A stretch of 64,000 nt of DNA. It comes from Peribacillus sp044761665. GTDB lineage: Bacteria > Bacillota > Bacilli > Bacillales > DSM-1321. The notes beneath the pieces were generated by a model. The model was not told the DNA's origin and ran no database searches. It saw nothing but the letters and a program-made list of their open reading frames with translations. Both the position numbers and the translations under genes were made by a program. The stretch lies in NCBI RefSeq assembly GCF_044761665.1, contig NZ_JBIWCW010000003.1, positions 62,001 through 126,000 on the forward strand, read 5' to 3'. Positions 17,488 through 26,589 of this stretch are shown one piece after another; the stretch's first letter is position 1; each line of letters begins with the position of its first letter.

Positions 17488-18528
17488 ATGATTCAGCTGA
17501 CTGATATACACAAGACGTATAAAGTGGGGAAAAATAGCGTCCAGGCTTTAAAAGGGGTGTCCCTTTCCGTGAAAAGGGGCGAGATCTTCGGTGTCATTGG
17601 CTTTAGCGGTGCCGGGAAAAGCACGCTTCTACGGACGGTGAATTTACTTGAAAAACCGACCAGTGGCAAAGTCATCGTGAATGGCGTCGACTTATTGCAG
17701 TTGAGCGAAAGGGAGCTGAGATCATCACGTAAGAAAATCGGTATGATCTTTCAGCATTTTAACTTATTACACTCCTGTAATGTGTATGATAATGTGGCAG
17801 AAATTCTAAGAATGAATAAAGTTTCCAAACAAGATATCAAGCGAAAAGTGGACGGTTTGCTTACGTTAGTGGGTCTACAGGATAAAGCCGGGGAGTATCC
17901 ATCCCAACTGTCAGGCGGGCAGAAGCAAAGGGTAGGCATTGCACGCGCATTGGCCATGGACCCTGAACTTCTTTTATGTGATGAAGCGACTTCTGCACTT
18001 GATCCGCACACGACAGAGTCGATTCTTGAACTTTTGCTTGATATTAATGAAAAGCTTGGATTGACGATCATGCTGATCACTCATGAAATGGACGTGATTA
18101 AAAAGATTTGTGACCGCGTTGCTGTCATGGAGCAGGGGGAAATAATCGAACAGGGTTCCGTACTTGATATGTTCAGTAAGCCGCAAGCAACAACGACGAA
18201 GAACTTCATCCGTACGATTTTCGATGATGCGATTCCTAATACGATGTTGGACAGATTCGTGGTTGGGAGCCCGGACTCCAAAGTAGTCAGGATATCATTC
18301 AGGGGAGACGCTGCGCTTAATCCGGTACTACATTCCCTTGCAAACCGTTTTTCTGTTGTTACTAACGTGTTAAGCGGTTCGATGATAACGGTCAAAGGAG
18401 TGCCGCTTGGTATGATGCTGCTTCATATTTCGGGTGAGGAAGAAACGATTATGCAGGCAATAGGTTATCTCGAACAGGCGGTTCACCATGTGGAAGTCAA
18501 ACAGGATCATGGGGGGGTGAAGTCATGA
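17488..18528 (+). CDS. metN: Methionine ABC transporter ATP-binding protein MetN
   Basis: The ATPase that powers the MetQ-MetI importer. The 346-residue length fits MetN. Walker A is GFSGAGKSTLL near residue 38, the Q-loop lies in GMIFQHFNLL, the ABC signature is QLSGGQKQRVGIARALA, Walker B is LLLCDEATSALD, and the switch His is in LITHEMDV. The C-terminal approximately 100 residues form the NIL domain, which in E. coli MetN binds methionine for feedback inhibition. GGGGGTATAGG precedes the start. The stop codon overlaps the metI start by 4 nt, so the two are translationally coupled. Confidence 0.95.
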   Translation: MIQLTDIHKTYKVGKNSVQALKGVSLSVKRGEIFGVIGFSGAGKSTLLRTVNLLEKPTSGKVIVNGVDLLQLSERELRSSRKKIGMIFQHFNLLHSCNVYDNVAEILRMNKVSKQDIKRKVDGLLTLVGLQDKAGEYPSQLSGGQKQRVGIARALAMDPELLLCDEATSALDPHTTESILELLLDINEKLGLTIMLITHEMDVIKKICDRVAVMEQGEIIEQGSVLDMFSKPQATTTKNFIRTIFDDAIPNTMLDRFVVGSPDSKVVRISFRGDAALNPVLHSLANRFSVVTNVLSGSMITVKGVPLGMMLLHISGEEETIMQAIGYLEQAVHHVEVKQDHGGVKS

Positions 18529-19190
18529 TGGAAAGATTGGTAGAGATGTCACCGTTGTTTACCCAGTCTTTATACGAAACGTTATTGATGGTCGGAATCG
18601 CCCTTTTCATTGCGACCATCATTGGCATCCCAATTGGGGTGCTACTGGTAATAACGAGAAAAGACCATCTTGCACCGAATAAAGGGGTCTTTCTTATATT
18701 GAATGTACTTGTTAACATCATACGCTCAGTCCCGTTCATCATCTTGATCGTGGCCATCATCCCTTTCACTGAATGGGTGGCCGGCACGGCAATCGGTGTT
18801 AAGGGGGCGATTGTTCCACTGATCGTGTTTACGGCACCGTATATTGCCCGCTTGATAGAAACGGCCTTGCTGGAAGTGGATCGTGGCATAATTGAAGCCT
18901 ATTCGGCAATGGGGGCGACACGATCTCAAATCATTTTTCGAATCATGTTGCGTGAAGCCAGGCCGGGGATTGTCCTCTGTCTGACGATAGCGACAATTGG
19001 CCTGATTGGGGCAACGGCAATGGCAGGGGCAGTAGGAGCGGGAGGACTGGGGGATTTAGCGCTACGCTATGGTTACCAGCAATGGGATCTTCCAGTCATG
19101 TTCATCACGGTCCTTCTGTTAATCTGCCTCGTACAGCTAATTCAGTCATTCGGCAATTGGACAGCGGCTAAATTGAAAAAAGGATCATGA
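18525..19190 (+). CDS. metI: Methionine ABC transporter permease MetI
   Basis: The membrane subunit of the MetNIQ importer: 221 residues with five or six spans. The coupling-helix region reads ALLEVDRGIIEAYSAMGATRSQIIFRIMLREARPGI, containing the EAA-loop glycine that docks on MetN. The start codon overlaps the metN stop (ATGATGGAA around TGA); the second ATG at 18528 is equally possible. A bidirectional terminator follows directly. Confidence 0.94.
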   Translation: MMERLVEMSPLFTQSLYETLLMVGIALFIATIIGIPIGVLLVITRKDHLAPNKGVFLILNVLVNIIRSVPFIILIVAIIPFTEWVAGTAIGVKGAIVPLIVFTAPYIARLIETALLEVDRGIIEAYSAMGATRSQIIFRIMLREARPGIVLCLTIATIGLIGATAMAGAVGAGGLGDLALRYGYQQWDLPVMFITVLLLICLVQLIQSFGNWTAAKLKKGS

Positions 19191-19197
19191 ACATAAA

Positions 19198-19232
19198 AAA
19201 GCTGGCTCATCTTCTTCGAGCCAGTTTTTTTA
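19198..19232. terminator. Terminator between metI and the convergent pseudouridine synthase gene
   Basis: GCTGGCTC pairs with GAGCCAGT (terminal G-U) and is followed by a run of T on the plus strand; the A-run on the left side can serve the minus-strand gene as well. Confidence 0.85.
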
Positions 19233-19237
19233 TGTTG

Positions 19238-20143
19238 TTATAACGTTTCAAAGATACTGGGATTATCCAGGAAAGGCGCCACGATGGCAATTTTTTCTTC
19301 AGAAATGGGATGAGTGAATTCCATTTTTCTAGCATGTAGTGCCTGACGTGGAAAGGTCTTCTTTCCTCCATAAAGCGTGTCTCCGGCCAAGGGATGATTC
19401 AAGTGGCTGAAATGCACCCGGATTTGATGGGTTCTTCCACTTTCCAACGTACAGCTGACGAGTGTCCTATTTTCCTTCGGGTATCGTTCAAGCACTTGAT
19501 AGTGGGTGATAGCCGTCTGTCCGGTGGGGGAAACTCTTCGTCTCGTCGCATGATGTCGGTCCCGTCCAATTTTTTCATCGATTTTCCCTGCATTTTTTTG
19601 TAGGTTTCCTTCCACTAAAGCGAAATAGGTCCTCTTGATGTCCCGTTCTTCCAACATTCTATCGAGCATGGAGCCGATTAGCCGGTCTTTAGCAAAAAGG
19701 ACGGCTCCGGTGGTATCTTTATCAAGTCTATGAATATGCTTAATTATACAGGTCTGCCCCGTTTCCTGAAGGTGGTATGCTACGCCATTGATCAGTGAAT
19801 TCCTATCACCGGGATGGGAGGGATGAGTATCCAGGCCAGCCGGTTTATTCGCGATTAATAACAAATCATCCTCATAAATGATGGTTATGCCTAAATCAGT
19901 AGCAATTACGGGGTCATTTTCACCGCTAAGCAAGGGGATGCTAATCCTGTCTCCTTCGGAAATCTTGCTGGACCACGGAGTTAAAACATCATTCACTTTT
20001 ACTTCCTTACTCATTCTCCATTCATGTACAAGTTTCTTCGGGGCCTTCCAATGATCTCTAAAAAGCCCTTCTAAAGTGAAATGCTCCCAGTTTTCAGGAA
20101 CGTAAATTGATAGGGTTTGGCCTTTTACCATAAAACGTTTCAA
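19238..20143 (-). CDS. yhcT: RluA-family pseudouridine synthase, YhcT-like
   Basis: An enzyme of the RluA/RluD family that converts specific uridines in RNA to pseudouridine. The 301-residue protein has a degenerate N-terminal S4-like region (WRMSKEVKVNDVLTPWSSKI), then the catalytic domain with IYEDDLLLIANKPAGLDTHPS and the active-site motif HRLDKDTTGAVLFAKD, whose Asp is catalytic, and the closing LESGRTHQIRVHFSHLNHPLAGD block. The start is TTG at 20143 with AGGA about 8 nt upstream. It is followed upstream by a YhcU-like gene and, further on, yhcX, which matches the B. subtilis yhcT-yhcU-yhcX neighbourhood; the RNA target is unknown. Confidence 0.88.
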   Translation of the reverse strand: MKRFMVKGQTLSIYVPENWEHFTLEGLFRDHWKAPKKLVHEWRMSKEVKVNDVLTPWSSKISEGDRISIPLLSGENDPVIATDLGITIIYEDDLLLIANKPAGLDTHPSHPGDRNSLINGVAYHLQETGQTCIIKHIHRLDKDTTGAVLFAKDRLIGSMLDRMLEERDIKRTYFALVEGNLQKNAGKIDEKIGRDRHHATRRRVSPTGQTAITHYQVLERYPKENRTLVSCTLESGRTHQIRVHFSHLNHPLAGDTLYGGKKTFPRQALHARKMEFTHPISEEKIAIVAPFLDNPSIFETL

Positions 20144-20373
20144 ATTTATTCCTACTTTCGTTGGATTTATTTTGTATTTTTATTAAAAATATATATAATA
20201 AGTACAGCTAATTAATAAAAAAAGAACCATTAGACCTATTGAAAATAATTCAGTGGGTAAAATTACCACATTATATTTACAAAAATTATGTTATTCTATT
20301 AAAAAAAGGTTGATTATCTAATATTACACAAGCGTTAATAGGGCTAAAGTATTTGAAAAAGGTGGTTTTATGC

Positions 20374-20796
20374 GTGAAGGTTGTCTCTTCATCAACGGCA
20401 GAACAAGAGCAAGAAATTGCTAATCTTGTTGGACGTTTCTACGAATCTGTATTTCCGAATTACTTCACAGAAGATGAAATCCTTCATTTTAAAGAGCTAG
20501 GCGTTTTACAGCCGAATAAAAGTACGTTCACTTACACCGGAACACTTAGAGACGCCTATCAGGTGATGACATGTCTTCAAGTCCTCCTAACTATTATGGA
20601 CAAAAAGGACAGGGTGAATTCCAATGCACCTGAGTGTCATTCCGAAGAATTGTTCATGAGGAACGTGACACTTTTGAACGAATACGGAATCTTCTTCCCA
20701 TTCGGTTATAATCATTTTATTCAAATGAATGAACAATCGGGCATCGGAGGCTTGCCTATGTACAATGTTCAAGTAGCGAATTCTTACTTAGTATAA
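20374..20796 (+). CDS. yhcU: YhcU-like conserved protein (DUF5365-type), unknown function
   Basis: A 140-residue soluble protein without signal peptide or membrane span. It begins MKVVSSSTAEQEQEIANLVG and has a regular helical pattern with a Lys/Tyr-rich middle (KSTFTYTGTLRDAYQVMTCL) and ends with LPMYNVQVANSYLV. I place it with YhcU because it sits between yhcT and yhcX homologues as in B. subtilis and resembles that family; no function is known to me. The GTG at 20374 is chosen because AAGGTGG lies 8 nt upstream; the TTG at 20353 has no ribosome binding site. A strong bidirectional terminator follows. Confidence 0.7.
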   Translation: MKVVSSSTAEQEQEIANLVGRFYESVFPNYFTEDEILHFKELGVLQPNKSTFTYTGTLRDAYQVMTCLQVLLTIMDKKDRVNSNAPECHSEELFMRNVTLLNEYGIFFPFGYNHFIQMNEQSGIGGLPMYNVQVANSYLV

Positions 20797-20802
20797 GGGA
20801 AA

Positions 20803-20857
20803 AAAAAAGAGCCGGCTATAACGGGAAATGCCTTTCCGTTATAGCCGGCTCTTTTTC
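20803..20857. terminator. Bidirectional intrinsic terminator, yhcU / thioredoxin-like gene
   Basis: A near-perfect stem of about 21 bp built from AAAGAGCCGGCTATAACGG and its complement around a short loop, with A- and T-runs on the two sides. It ends yhcU on the plus strand and the bdbC operon on the minus strand. Confidence 0.9.
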
Positions 20858-21328
20858 TTAGTTTATGTCGTTATCCTCAAACCATCTCTTGAATTCTGCT
20901 TTTTCATGGTAGCCTACTAATCGAGCCTTTTCTTGTCCATTATTATAATGGACGATGGTTGGTGTACTCTTTATGCCATAGTCGCTCCATCCTTGCTCGA
21001 ATTCCAATAAATTGTACTGAACAAGGTCAATGCCCATCTCTTCAGCGAGGGGTGCAACCACCGGGGTGGTTTTTTGGCAATGCACGCATGTAGGGCTATA
21101 ATAGTAGACGGTCATTTCTTCTTTTTTCTGCAAGTCATCCTCCAACTCTGCCGGAAGGATCAAATTTTGATAATTGGGATCATCCAATTGATCGACAGTT
21201 GCAGATTTCAAATTTTCTTTTCCATATGGATTCCCTTTTGCTTTTTCTTCTTTTTTCATATTTGTCACAACGCCCAGTATGATGAATAGAGCGACGATAA
21301 TCACTAAAAATACAGCTATTTTTTTCAT
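20858..21328 (-). CDS. Membrane-anchored thioredoxin-like protein, BdbC partner
   Basis: A 156-residue thiol-disulfide protein. It has an N-terminal anchor (KKIAVFLVIIVALFIILGVV), a charged linker, and a thioredoxin fold with active site SPTCVHCQKT (CxxC) near residue 80 and the cis-Pro region STPTIVHY. It probably works outside the membrane as the oxidant of exported proteins. The ATG overlaps the bdbC stop codon as TAATG, so the two are translationally coupled, and AAGGAGG lies inside the end of bdbC. The pairing suggests that BdbC re-oxidises this protein, as BdbC does BdbD in B. subtilis, but the fold here lacks the helical insert of BdbD/DsbA, so it is nearer to BdbA or plain thioredoxins. 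Confidence 0.85.
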   Translation of the reverse strand: MKKIAVFLVIIVALFIILGVVTNMKKEEKAKGNPYGKENLKSATVDQLDDPNYQNLILPAELEDDLQKKEEMTVYYYSPTCVHCQKTTPVVAPLAEEMGIDLVQYNLLEFEQGWSDYGIKSTPTIVHYNNGQEKARLVGYHEKAEFKRWFEDNDIN

Positions 21329-21765
21329 TAAGCGGAAGCCTCCTTGGATCTTGCCCATACGATGTAACTGCATAGGAATATAATGATGAATGCTATGAGA
21401 GCTAAGGCAGGGATTGTAATGAATCCAAACCAATTAATATATTGACCTGTACATGGAACCCTTCCGCATGCTAGTGCATGGTCGGAAAAGAATGAAACCT
21501 TTTGAATCAGATAATGGTACGTTGAAATGAGTGCGCCAATCCCAGATAATATCATGGTATAAAAGCTGATCCAATGGTCTTTGCGAATGATGGCTATACC
21601 TATAATGACTGTAAAAGGATACATGATAATCCGTTGGTACCAACAAAGGGCACAAGGTTCGTATTGCTTGATTTCAGAAAAGTATAAACTTCCAAACATG
21701 GCAATGATGGAAGCAGCCCATGCAATAAATAGCCAGTTTTCCTTACTGTCTTTTGTCTTGTCCAT
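21328..21765 (-). CDS. bdbC: Disulfide bond formation protein BdbC (DsbB family)
   Basis: A 145-residue membrane quinone reductase that re-oxidises an extracytoplasmic thiol oxidase. It has four membrane spans and the two Cys pairs of the DsbB/BdbC family: PCALCWYQRI after the first span, whose Arg follows the CxxC as in the quinone-binding site, and CGRVPCTGQY in the second external loop. It is the first gene of a two-gene operon with the thioredoxin-like gene, which starts within its stop codon. B. subtilis BdbC pairs with BdbD; in this window the pair is inserted between yhcU and yhcX homologues. Confidence 0.93.
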   Translation of the reverse strand: MDKTKDSKENWLFIAWAASIIAMFGSLYFSEIKQYEPCALCWYQRIIMYPFTVIIGIAIIRKDHWISFYTMILSGIGALISTYHYLIQKVSFFSDHALACGRVPCTGQYINWFGFITIPALALIAFIIIFLCSYIVWARSKEASA

Positions 21766-21963
21766 CGCTCACTATTCCACCTTTTTTTTCTTTAATAAAA
21801 GTATAGTCTGTATCGATGGCGTCTGTAAAATATATGTTCTTAAAAAATGCTTCATAAGAGGATTCATCAAGGTATTTAACAAGTGAATGAGGGATCCCAA
21901 GTGTTTTAATTTTAAAATTAGGGGTATAATCTTCGATGAAGAGTATAAAGGAGCCTGAGAAAA

Positions 21964-23511
21964 ATGCCTAATTTAGACCTGCATAAATTTGAGAAAATCA
22001 TGGAAATACGAAATATGAAGCCAGGGGACATAGACGAAATCATTGCTATGCAAGCGACTTGTTTTCCAGGGATGGATCCATGGAAACGAGACCAGCTTGA
22101 AAGTCATTTGGAAATCTTTCCGGAGGGCCAATTTGTAGCTGAGTATGATGGCAAAGTGATTGGTTCCTGTTCCAGCCTCATTATCAACTTTGACGAATAT
22201 GATGATCGCCATACTTGGGATGATGTGACGGATAATGGCTACATCACGAATCACAATCCTGACGGTTATAATTTATACGGGATCGAGGTCATGGTTCATC
22301 CTAAATTCCGCAGGATGAAAATAGGACAAAGACTATATGATTCAAGGAAAGAACTAGCAGCACAAATGAACCTGAAAAGTATCATCATCGGAGGCAGGAT
22401 TCCGAATTACCACAAATATGCGGATGAATTGTTACCGAGAGAATACGTCAAGGAAGTGCAATTACATAAAATTTACGATCCGGTCCTATCATTCCAGCTT
22501 TTAAACGGGTTCACTCTGATGAGGATCAATCCCAACTATTTGCCAGATGATTTGGCCTCCAATAAATACGCAACACTCATGGAATGGAATAATTGGGATT
22601 ATCAGCCGAAAACGAAGCGTTATTACAAGACTTCGGAACCAGTTCGGATATGCGTTGTACAATATATGCTCCGTCGTATTGAATCATTTGAAGATTTCGC
22701 CAACCAAGTGGAATATTTCACGGATGTAGCTTCCGACGCGAGCGCTGATTTCGCAGTATTCCCAGAACTGTTCACGACCCAGCTGATGTCGTTCTTAAAT
22801 GAACGGTCTCCAAGTCTGGCAGTCAGAAAGCTATCGGAATTCACGGAACAATACATCGAATTATTCACGAGGCTTGCTGTAAGATATAACGTCAATATTA
22901 TTGGCGGTTCTCATTTTGTTAAAGAGGAAGATGACAATATCTATAATATTGCCTATTTATTCCGCCGCGACGGGACCATTGAAAAGCAATATAAAATCCA
23001 CATCACTCCCAATGAAAGGAAATGGTGGGGAATTAATGCGGGGGACCGCGTGCGTGTCTTTGATACGGATTGTGGAAAAATCGCGATTCAAATCTGTTAT
23101 GACATCGAATTTCCGGAACTTGCCCGGATTGCGACTGATATGGGTGCCAAAATCCTTTTCACACCTTTCTGTACGGAAGATCGGCAAGGCTATCTGCGCG
23201 TTCGCTACTGCGCCCAGGCACGTGCTGTAGAAAATCAGATTTACACGGTCATCTCCGGAACGGTGGGTAACCTGCCGCAGACGGAAAACATGGATATCCA
23301 ATATGCGCAGTCCGGAATTTTTGCTCCATCAGATTTTGAATTTGCTCGTGATGGCATTGTCGGGGAAACAAGTCCCAACCTTGAAATGGTACTTATCGGT
23401 GATGTTGACCTGGAAATCTTGCGACGGGAGCGGCAGTCCGGTACTGTAAGACAGTTGAAAGACCGTCGTCATGATATTTACAAGCTGAATTATAAATATG
23501 GGACTAAGTAA
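21964..23511 (+). CDS. yhcX: GNAT acetyltransferase fused to carbon-nitrogen hydrolase (YhcX)
   Basis: A two-domain protein of 515 residues. Residues about 14-190 form a GNAT acyltransferase domain (IRNMKPGDIDEIIAMQATCFPG, and GIEVMVHPKFRRMKIGQRLY as the acyl-CoA loop). Residues about 225-505 form a nitrilase-superfamily amidohydrolase with the Glu-Lys-Cys triad in FPELFTTQ (near 267), KQYKIHITPNE (near 343) and IQICYDIEFPE (near 378). The same fusion exists in B. subtilis YhcX. The substrate is unknown; the joining suggests that one domain acylates and the other deacylates or makes the acceptor. GGAG lies 10 nt upstream of the ATG. Confidence 0.93.
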   Translation: MPNLDLHKFEKIMEIRNMKPGDIDEIIAMQATCFPGMDPWKRDQLESHLEIFPEGQFVAEYDGKVIGSCSSLIINFDEYDDRHTWDDVTDNGYITNHNPDGYNLYGIEVMVHPKFRRMKIGQRLYDSRKELAAQMNLKSIIIGGRIPNYHKYADELLPREYVKEVQLHKIYDPVLSFQLLNGFTLMRINPNYLPDDLASNKYATLMEWNNWDYQPKTKRYYKTSEPVRICVVQYMLRRIESFEDFANQVEYFTDVASDASADFAVFPELFTTQLMSFLNERSPSLAVRKLSEFTEQYIELFTRLAVRYNVNIIGGSHFVKEEDDNIYNIAYLFRRDGTIEKQYKIHITPNERKWWGINAGDRVRVFDTDCGKIAIQICYDIEFPELARIATDMGAKILFTPFCTEDRQGYLRVRYCAQARAVENQIYTVISGTVGNLPQTENMDIQYAQSGIFAPSDFEFARDGIVGETSPNLEMVLIGDVDLEILRRERQSGTVRQLKDRRHDIYKLNYKYGTK

Positions 23512-23522
23512 GGATTTAGTTG

Positions 23523-23574
23523 GGCTCGTGATGAAAAAGCAACGCTGGTAGCTTTTTCGTCGCGAGCCTTTACT
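23523..23574 (+). terminator. Intrinsic terminator after yhcX
   Basis: An 18-bp stem (GGCTCGTGATGAAAAAGC with GCTTTTTCGTCGCGAGCC, with G-U pairs) around a 10-base loop, followed by TTTACTTC. Confidence 0.8.
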
Positions 23575-23661
23575 TCAATTATTGGGAAATATATGTTAAT
23601 TTGGTAATAGGATTAGATACATATAAACATTACATAACGGCGTTGAGAGGAGATGTTGGAG

Positions 23662-25392
23662 ATGGAATGGAAATCTTTATATACCGCTTGGGCAGGCTAC
23701 CAGAATTTGAATGAGGAATTACGGGTCCTGCTCGAGGAAATGCAACGGGATGAAGCTAAACTCGAAGATGCCTTTTATAAGAACTTAGAATTTGGGACAG
23801 GCGGCATGCGTGGGGAAATTGGAGCTGGAACAAACCGGATGAACTTATATACGGTTCGGAAGGCAACGTTAGGACTGGCACAGTATATTTCTTCATTCGG
23901 AGAAGAGGCGAAGAATAGGGGGACGGTCATTGCCTATGATTCGAGGCACAAGTCACCGGAATTCGCACTGGAGGCGGCTAAAACGTTGGCCACATTCGGA
24001 GTGAAGGCCTATTTATTCGATGAATTGCGTCCTACACCCGAATTATCCTTTGCTGTTCGGGAGCTGAATGCTTTTGCTGGAATCGTGATCACGGCAAGCC
24101 ACAACCCGCCTGAATACAATGGATACAAGGTGTACGGACCGGATGGGGCCCAGCTGCCTCCTGATGCGGCAGACCAAGTCATCGAATATGTGAATGCAAT
24201 TGAAAATGAACTGGATATACAGATTAAAGAAGTTGAAGAACTTAAGGATAAGGGGCTTATCGAAATCATTGGCGAAAAGCTTGATGCCGCTTATAATCAA
24301 CAACTATTAACGGTTCCAGAGAATCCTCAATTAGCGGAGGAAATCGACGTGTCGCTTGTATTCACGCCTCTTCACGGGACGGCCAATAAATCAATAAGGC
24401 GTGCCCTTACTGATTTAGGCTATCACAATGTCCATATCGTCAAGGAACAAGAATTGCCTGATCCTGATTTTTCGACAGTGAAGTCCCCGAATCCGGAGGA
24501 GCCAGCCGCATTTGAAATGGCCATCGAGCTCGGAAATAAAGTGGAAGCAGATTTGCTAATCGCCACGGATCCCGATGCCGATCGACTTGGAATCGCCGTG
24601 AAGAACGAAGCAGGTCAATATGTCGTTTTGACGGGCAATCAAACCGGTGCCTTGTTCTTGGATTATTTATTGCGACAGCAGAAAGAAAAAGGGACGCTAC
24701 CTCAGAATGGAGTTGTCTTGAAAACAATCGTGACCTCGGAAATCGGAAGGGCTATTGCCAAATCCTACGGGTTGGAGACCGTCGATGTACTGACTGGATT
24801 CAAGTTCATTGCTGAGAAAATAAATGAATACCACGAAAGCGGAGAACAAAGCTTCGTCTTCGGATATGAAGAAAGTTATGGCTATCTAATCAAGGACTTT
24901 GCCCGCGATAAAGATGCCATCCAAGCCGCACTACTGGCAGTGGAAGTATGTGCCCATTACAAGAAGCAGGGTCTGACCCTTTATCAAGGCTTGATGAATG
25001 TCTTTGAAAAATATGGATTCTATTTGGAAGGACTGCGTTCATTAACCTTAAAAGGAATTGAAGGGGCGAAACAGATTCAGGGAATATTGGATCGGTTCAG
25101 GCAGAACCCTCCCACACAGATTGCCGGTATCCCGGTAGCTGTGGCAGAAGATTATCAGAACGGCAAAAAGCATATTCTAAAGACCAATGATGTGGAAGAT
25201 ATTGAACTTCCGAAATCTAACGTTTTAAAATACTTCCTCGATGACGGAACGTGGGTATGTCTCCGTCCCTCGGGTACAGAACCGAAAATCAAATTTTATT
25301 TCGGGGTCCAAGGGGCATCCATGCAGGAATCTGTAGATAAGCTTTCAGTCGTCATGACTGATTTCATGAGTGAAATTGAAGCATTGGTGTAA
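23662..25392 (+). CDS. pgcA: Phosphoglucomutase (alpha-PGM, PgcA)
   Basis: PgcA interconverts glucose 6-phosphate and glucose 1-phosphate, feeding UDP-glucose for glucosylated teichoic acids and glycolipids. The 576-residue product has all alpha-phosphohexomutase motifs: the phosphoserine loop TASHNPPEYNGYKVYG near residue 144, the metal loop DPDADRLG, the sugar-binding loop FGYEESYGYL and the phosphate-binding loop RPSGTEPKIKFYF. The start at 23662 is preferred because AGAGGAG lies about 9 nt upstream; the ATG at 23653 is too close to it. In B. subtilis pgcA also lies downstream of yhcX, although the glp genes that separate them there are missing here. Confidence 0.95.
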   Translation: MEWKSLYTAWAGYQNLNEELRVLLEEMQRDEAKLEDAFYKNLEFGTGGMRGEIGAGTNRMNLYTVRKATLGLAQYISSFGEEAKNRGTVIAYDSRHKSPEFALEAAKTLATFGVKAYLFDELRPTPELSFAVRELNAFAGIVITASHNPPEYNGYKVYGPDGAQLPPDAADQVIEYVNAIENELDIQIKEVEELKDKGLIEIIGEKLDAAYNQQLLTVPENPQLAEEIDVSLVFTPLHGTANKSIRRALTDLGYHNVHIVKEQELPDPDFSTVKSPNPEEPAAFEMAIELGNKVEADLLIATDPDADRLGIAVKNEAGQYVVLTGNQTGALFLDYLLRQQKEKGTLPQNGVVLKTIVTSEIGRAIAKSYGLETVDVLTGFKFIAEKINEYHESGEQSFVFGYEESYGYLIKDFARDKDAIQAALLAVEVCAHYKKQGLTLYQGLMNVFEKYGFYLEGLRSLTLKGIEGAKQIQGILDRFRQNPPTQIAGIPVAVAEDYQNGKKHILKTNDVEDIELPKSNVLKYFLDDGTWVCLRPSGTEPKIKFYFGVQGASMQESVDKLSVVMTDFMSEIEALV

Positions 25393-25554
25393 TGTATTAG
25401 GGATGGGAACGGAGGGCCTTAATGGTTCTTCGTTCTTCCATGTGTCGATCATGTAGAAATAGCTTAAATTTAAGCAAATCCTACAGTGCTTTTGGTATAC
25501 TGAAATAGACATTATTATTCAAACCATAAAAAACATCCAAGGAGGGATATTTTC

Positions 25555-26082
25555 ATGAAATTAGTTATCATTAACGGTTCACCACGTAAGCAGGGCCGTA
25601 CAGGGATTACTTCACGCTTCATTTCTAAACAATACGGAGCAGAATTAATCGATTTAAGCAACAGTGAAATTCCTTTGTATTCCGGGGAAGGCGAGCAATA
25701 CCAATTGAAAGTGATTCAAGATCTTCGTACAAGCATTGAAGAAGCGGATGGTGTCATTTTGGCGACTCCAGAATATCACGGTTCTATGAGTGGCGCTTTA
25801 AAAAATGCTTTGGATTTCCTTAGCAGCGACCAATTTACACACAAGCCAGTTGCGCTTCTGGCCGTTTCAGGTGGAGGAAAAGGTGGAATCAATGCCTTGA
25901 ATTCGATGAGGACGGTCGGACGCAGTCTTTATGCGAATGTGATTCCAAAGCAATTAGTACTTGATCCTCATTGCTTCGATTACGAAAATGACGGATTGAA
26001 TGAAGATTCAGCATTGCTTGTAGAGGCTTTGGTGGATGAGTTAAAAATGTATGCTACTGCATATGCAACGATAAAAAAATAG
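25555..26082 (+). CDS. azr: NADPH-dependent FMN reductase / azoreductase (YhdA)
   Basis: A flavodoxin-fold quinone/azo reductase of 175 residues that uses NADPH and FMN. It has the FMN phosphate loop NGSPRKQGRTGITSRF at the start, the isoalloxazine-binding segment TPEYHGSMSGALKNALDFLS, and the GGGKGGINALNSMRTVGR segment characteristic of B. subtilis YhdA (Azr). GGAGGG precedes the ATG. A YhdB-like gene lies next to it on the other strand, as in B. subtilis, which supports the assignment. The cellular role is probably general reductive detoxification. Confidence 0.93.
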   Translation: MKLVIINGSPRKQGRTGITSRFISKQYGAELIDLSNSEIPLYSGEGEQYQLKVIQDLRTSIEEADGVILATPEYHGSMSGALKNALDFLSSDQFTHKPVALLAVSGGGKGGINALNSMRTVGRSLYANVIPKQLVLDPHCFDYENDGLNEDSALLVEALVDELKMYATAYATIKK

Positions 26083-26086
26083 AGGA

Positions 26087-26125
26087 AAAAGGGTCAGGTG
26101 CATATGCCTGACCCTTCCTTGTTTC
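26087..26125 (+). terminator. Intrinsic terminator after azr
   Basis: GGGTCAGG pairs with CCTGACCC, with flanking A-T pairs, followed by TTCCTTGTTT. Confidence 0.8.
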
Positions 26126-26213
26126 CTAATTATAGGGTCCACCAGCCATAGTTTAATCCCCGTAAAACGCAACTTGTATAATATTTCCCTTTTTGTACAA
26201 ACTAATGTTGATT

Positions 26214-26456
26214 TCAGTAAAGAACTTCATTTCCATATTCACTCGTCTGTTCAGCAGCATGGTCAAGATAACGAAATAGGGCATACAGCTGAGATTGAAC
26301 AATTTGGTAATCGTGCTCAAACTGATAAGCGTGTAAAAAATGTTCGATTTTCTTCGAAAGAATGTGATCTTTCGTACGAACCATCAATACTAACAGGCTG
26401 TCCCAATCCGAGCGGTGTGTGTGAAACAAAGCCTGATCATAATCCGCTATCCTCAT
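26214..26456 (-). CDS. yhdB: YhdB-like small conserved protein
   Basis: An 80-residue soluble protein starting MRIADYDQALFHTHRSDWDSLL and rich in His, Tyr and aromatic residues, with two or three amphipathic helices. It resembles B. subtilis YhdB in length and sequence style and, as there, lies beside the yhdA/azr gene. Its function is unknown. A strong ribosome binding site (GGAGGAG, 6 nt from the ATG) supports it over the 99-codon open frame on the other strand, which has none. Confidence 0.8.
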   Translation of the reverse strand: MRIADYDQALFHTHRSDWDSLLVLMVRTKDHILSKKIEHFLHAYQFEHDYQIVQSQLYALFRYLDHAAEQTSEYGNEVLY

Positions 26457-26589
26457 GTCATTCTCCTCCTTAATAAGGAGCTATTTGTATTTTGTACAGA
26501 ATGAGCAGAAGCTCTCCTTACAATAAGTGGCGATATAGAAAAAACGGTGTTTGTTGTTTTTTACCTGAATAATAAATAAAGGTGAGTAC

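Noticed and set aside
26174..26473. 99-codon open frame on the plus strand
   Set aside because: It is antisense to the YhdB-like gene, which has a strong ribosome binding site and sensible protein sequence; this frame has neither.
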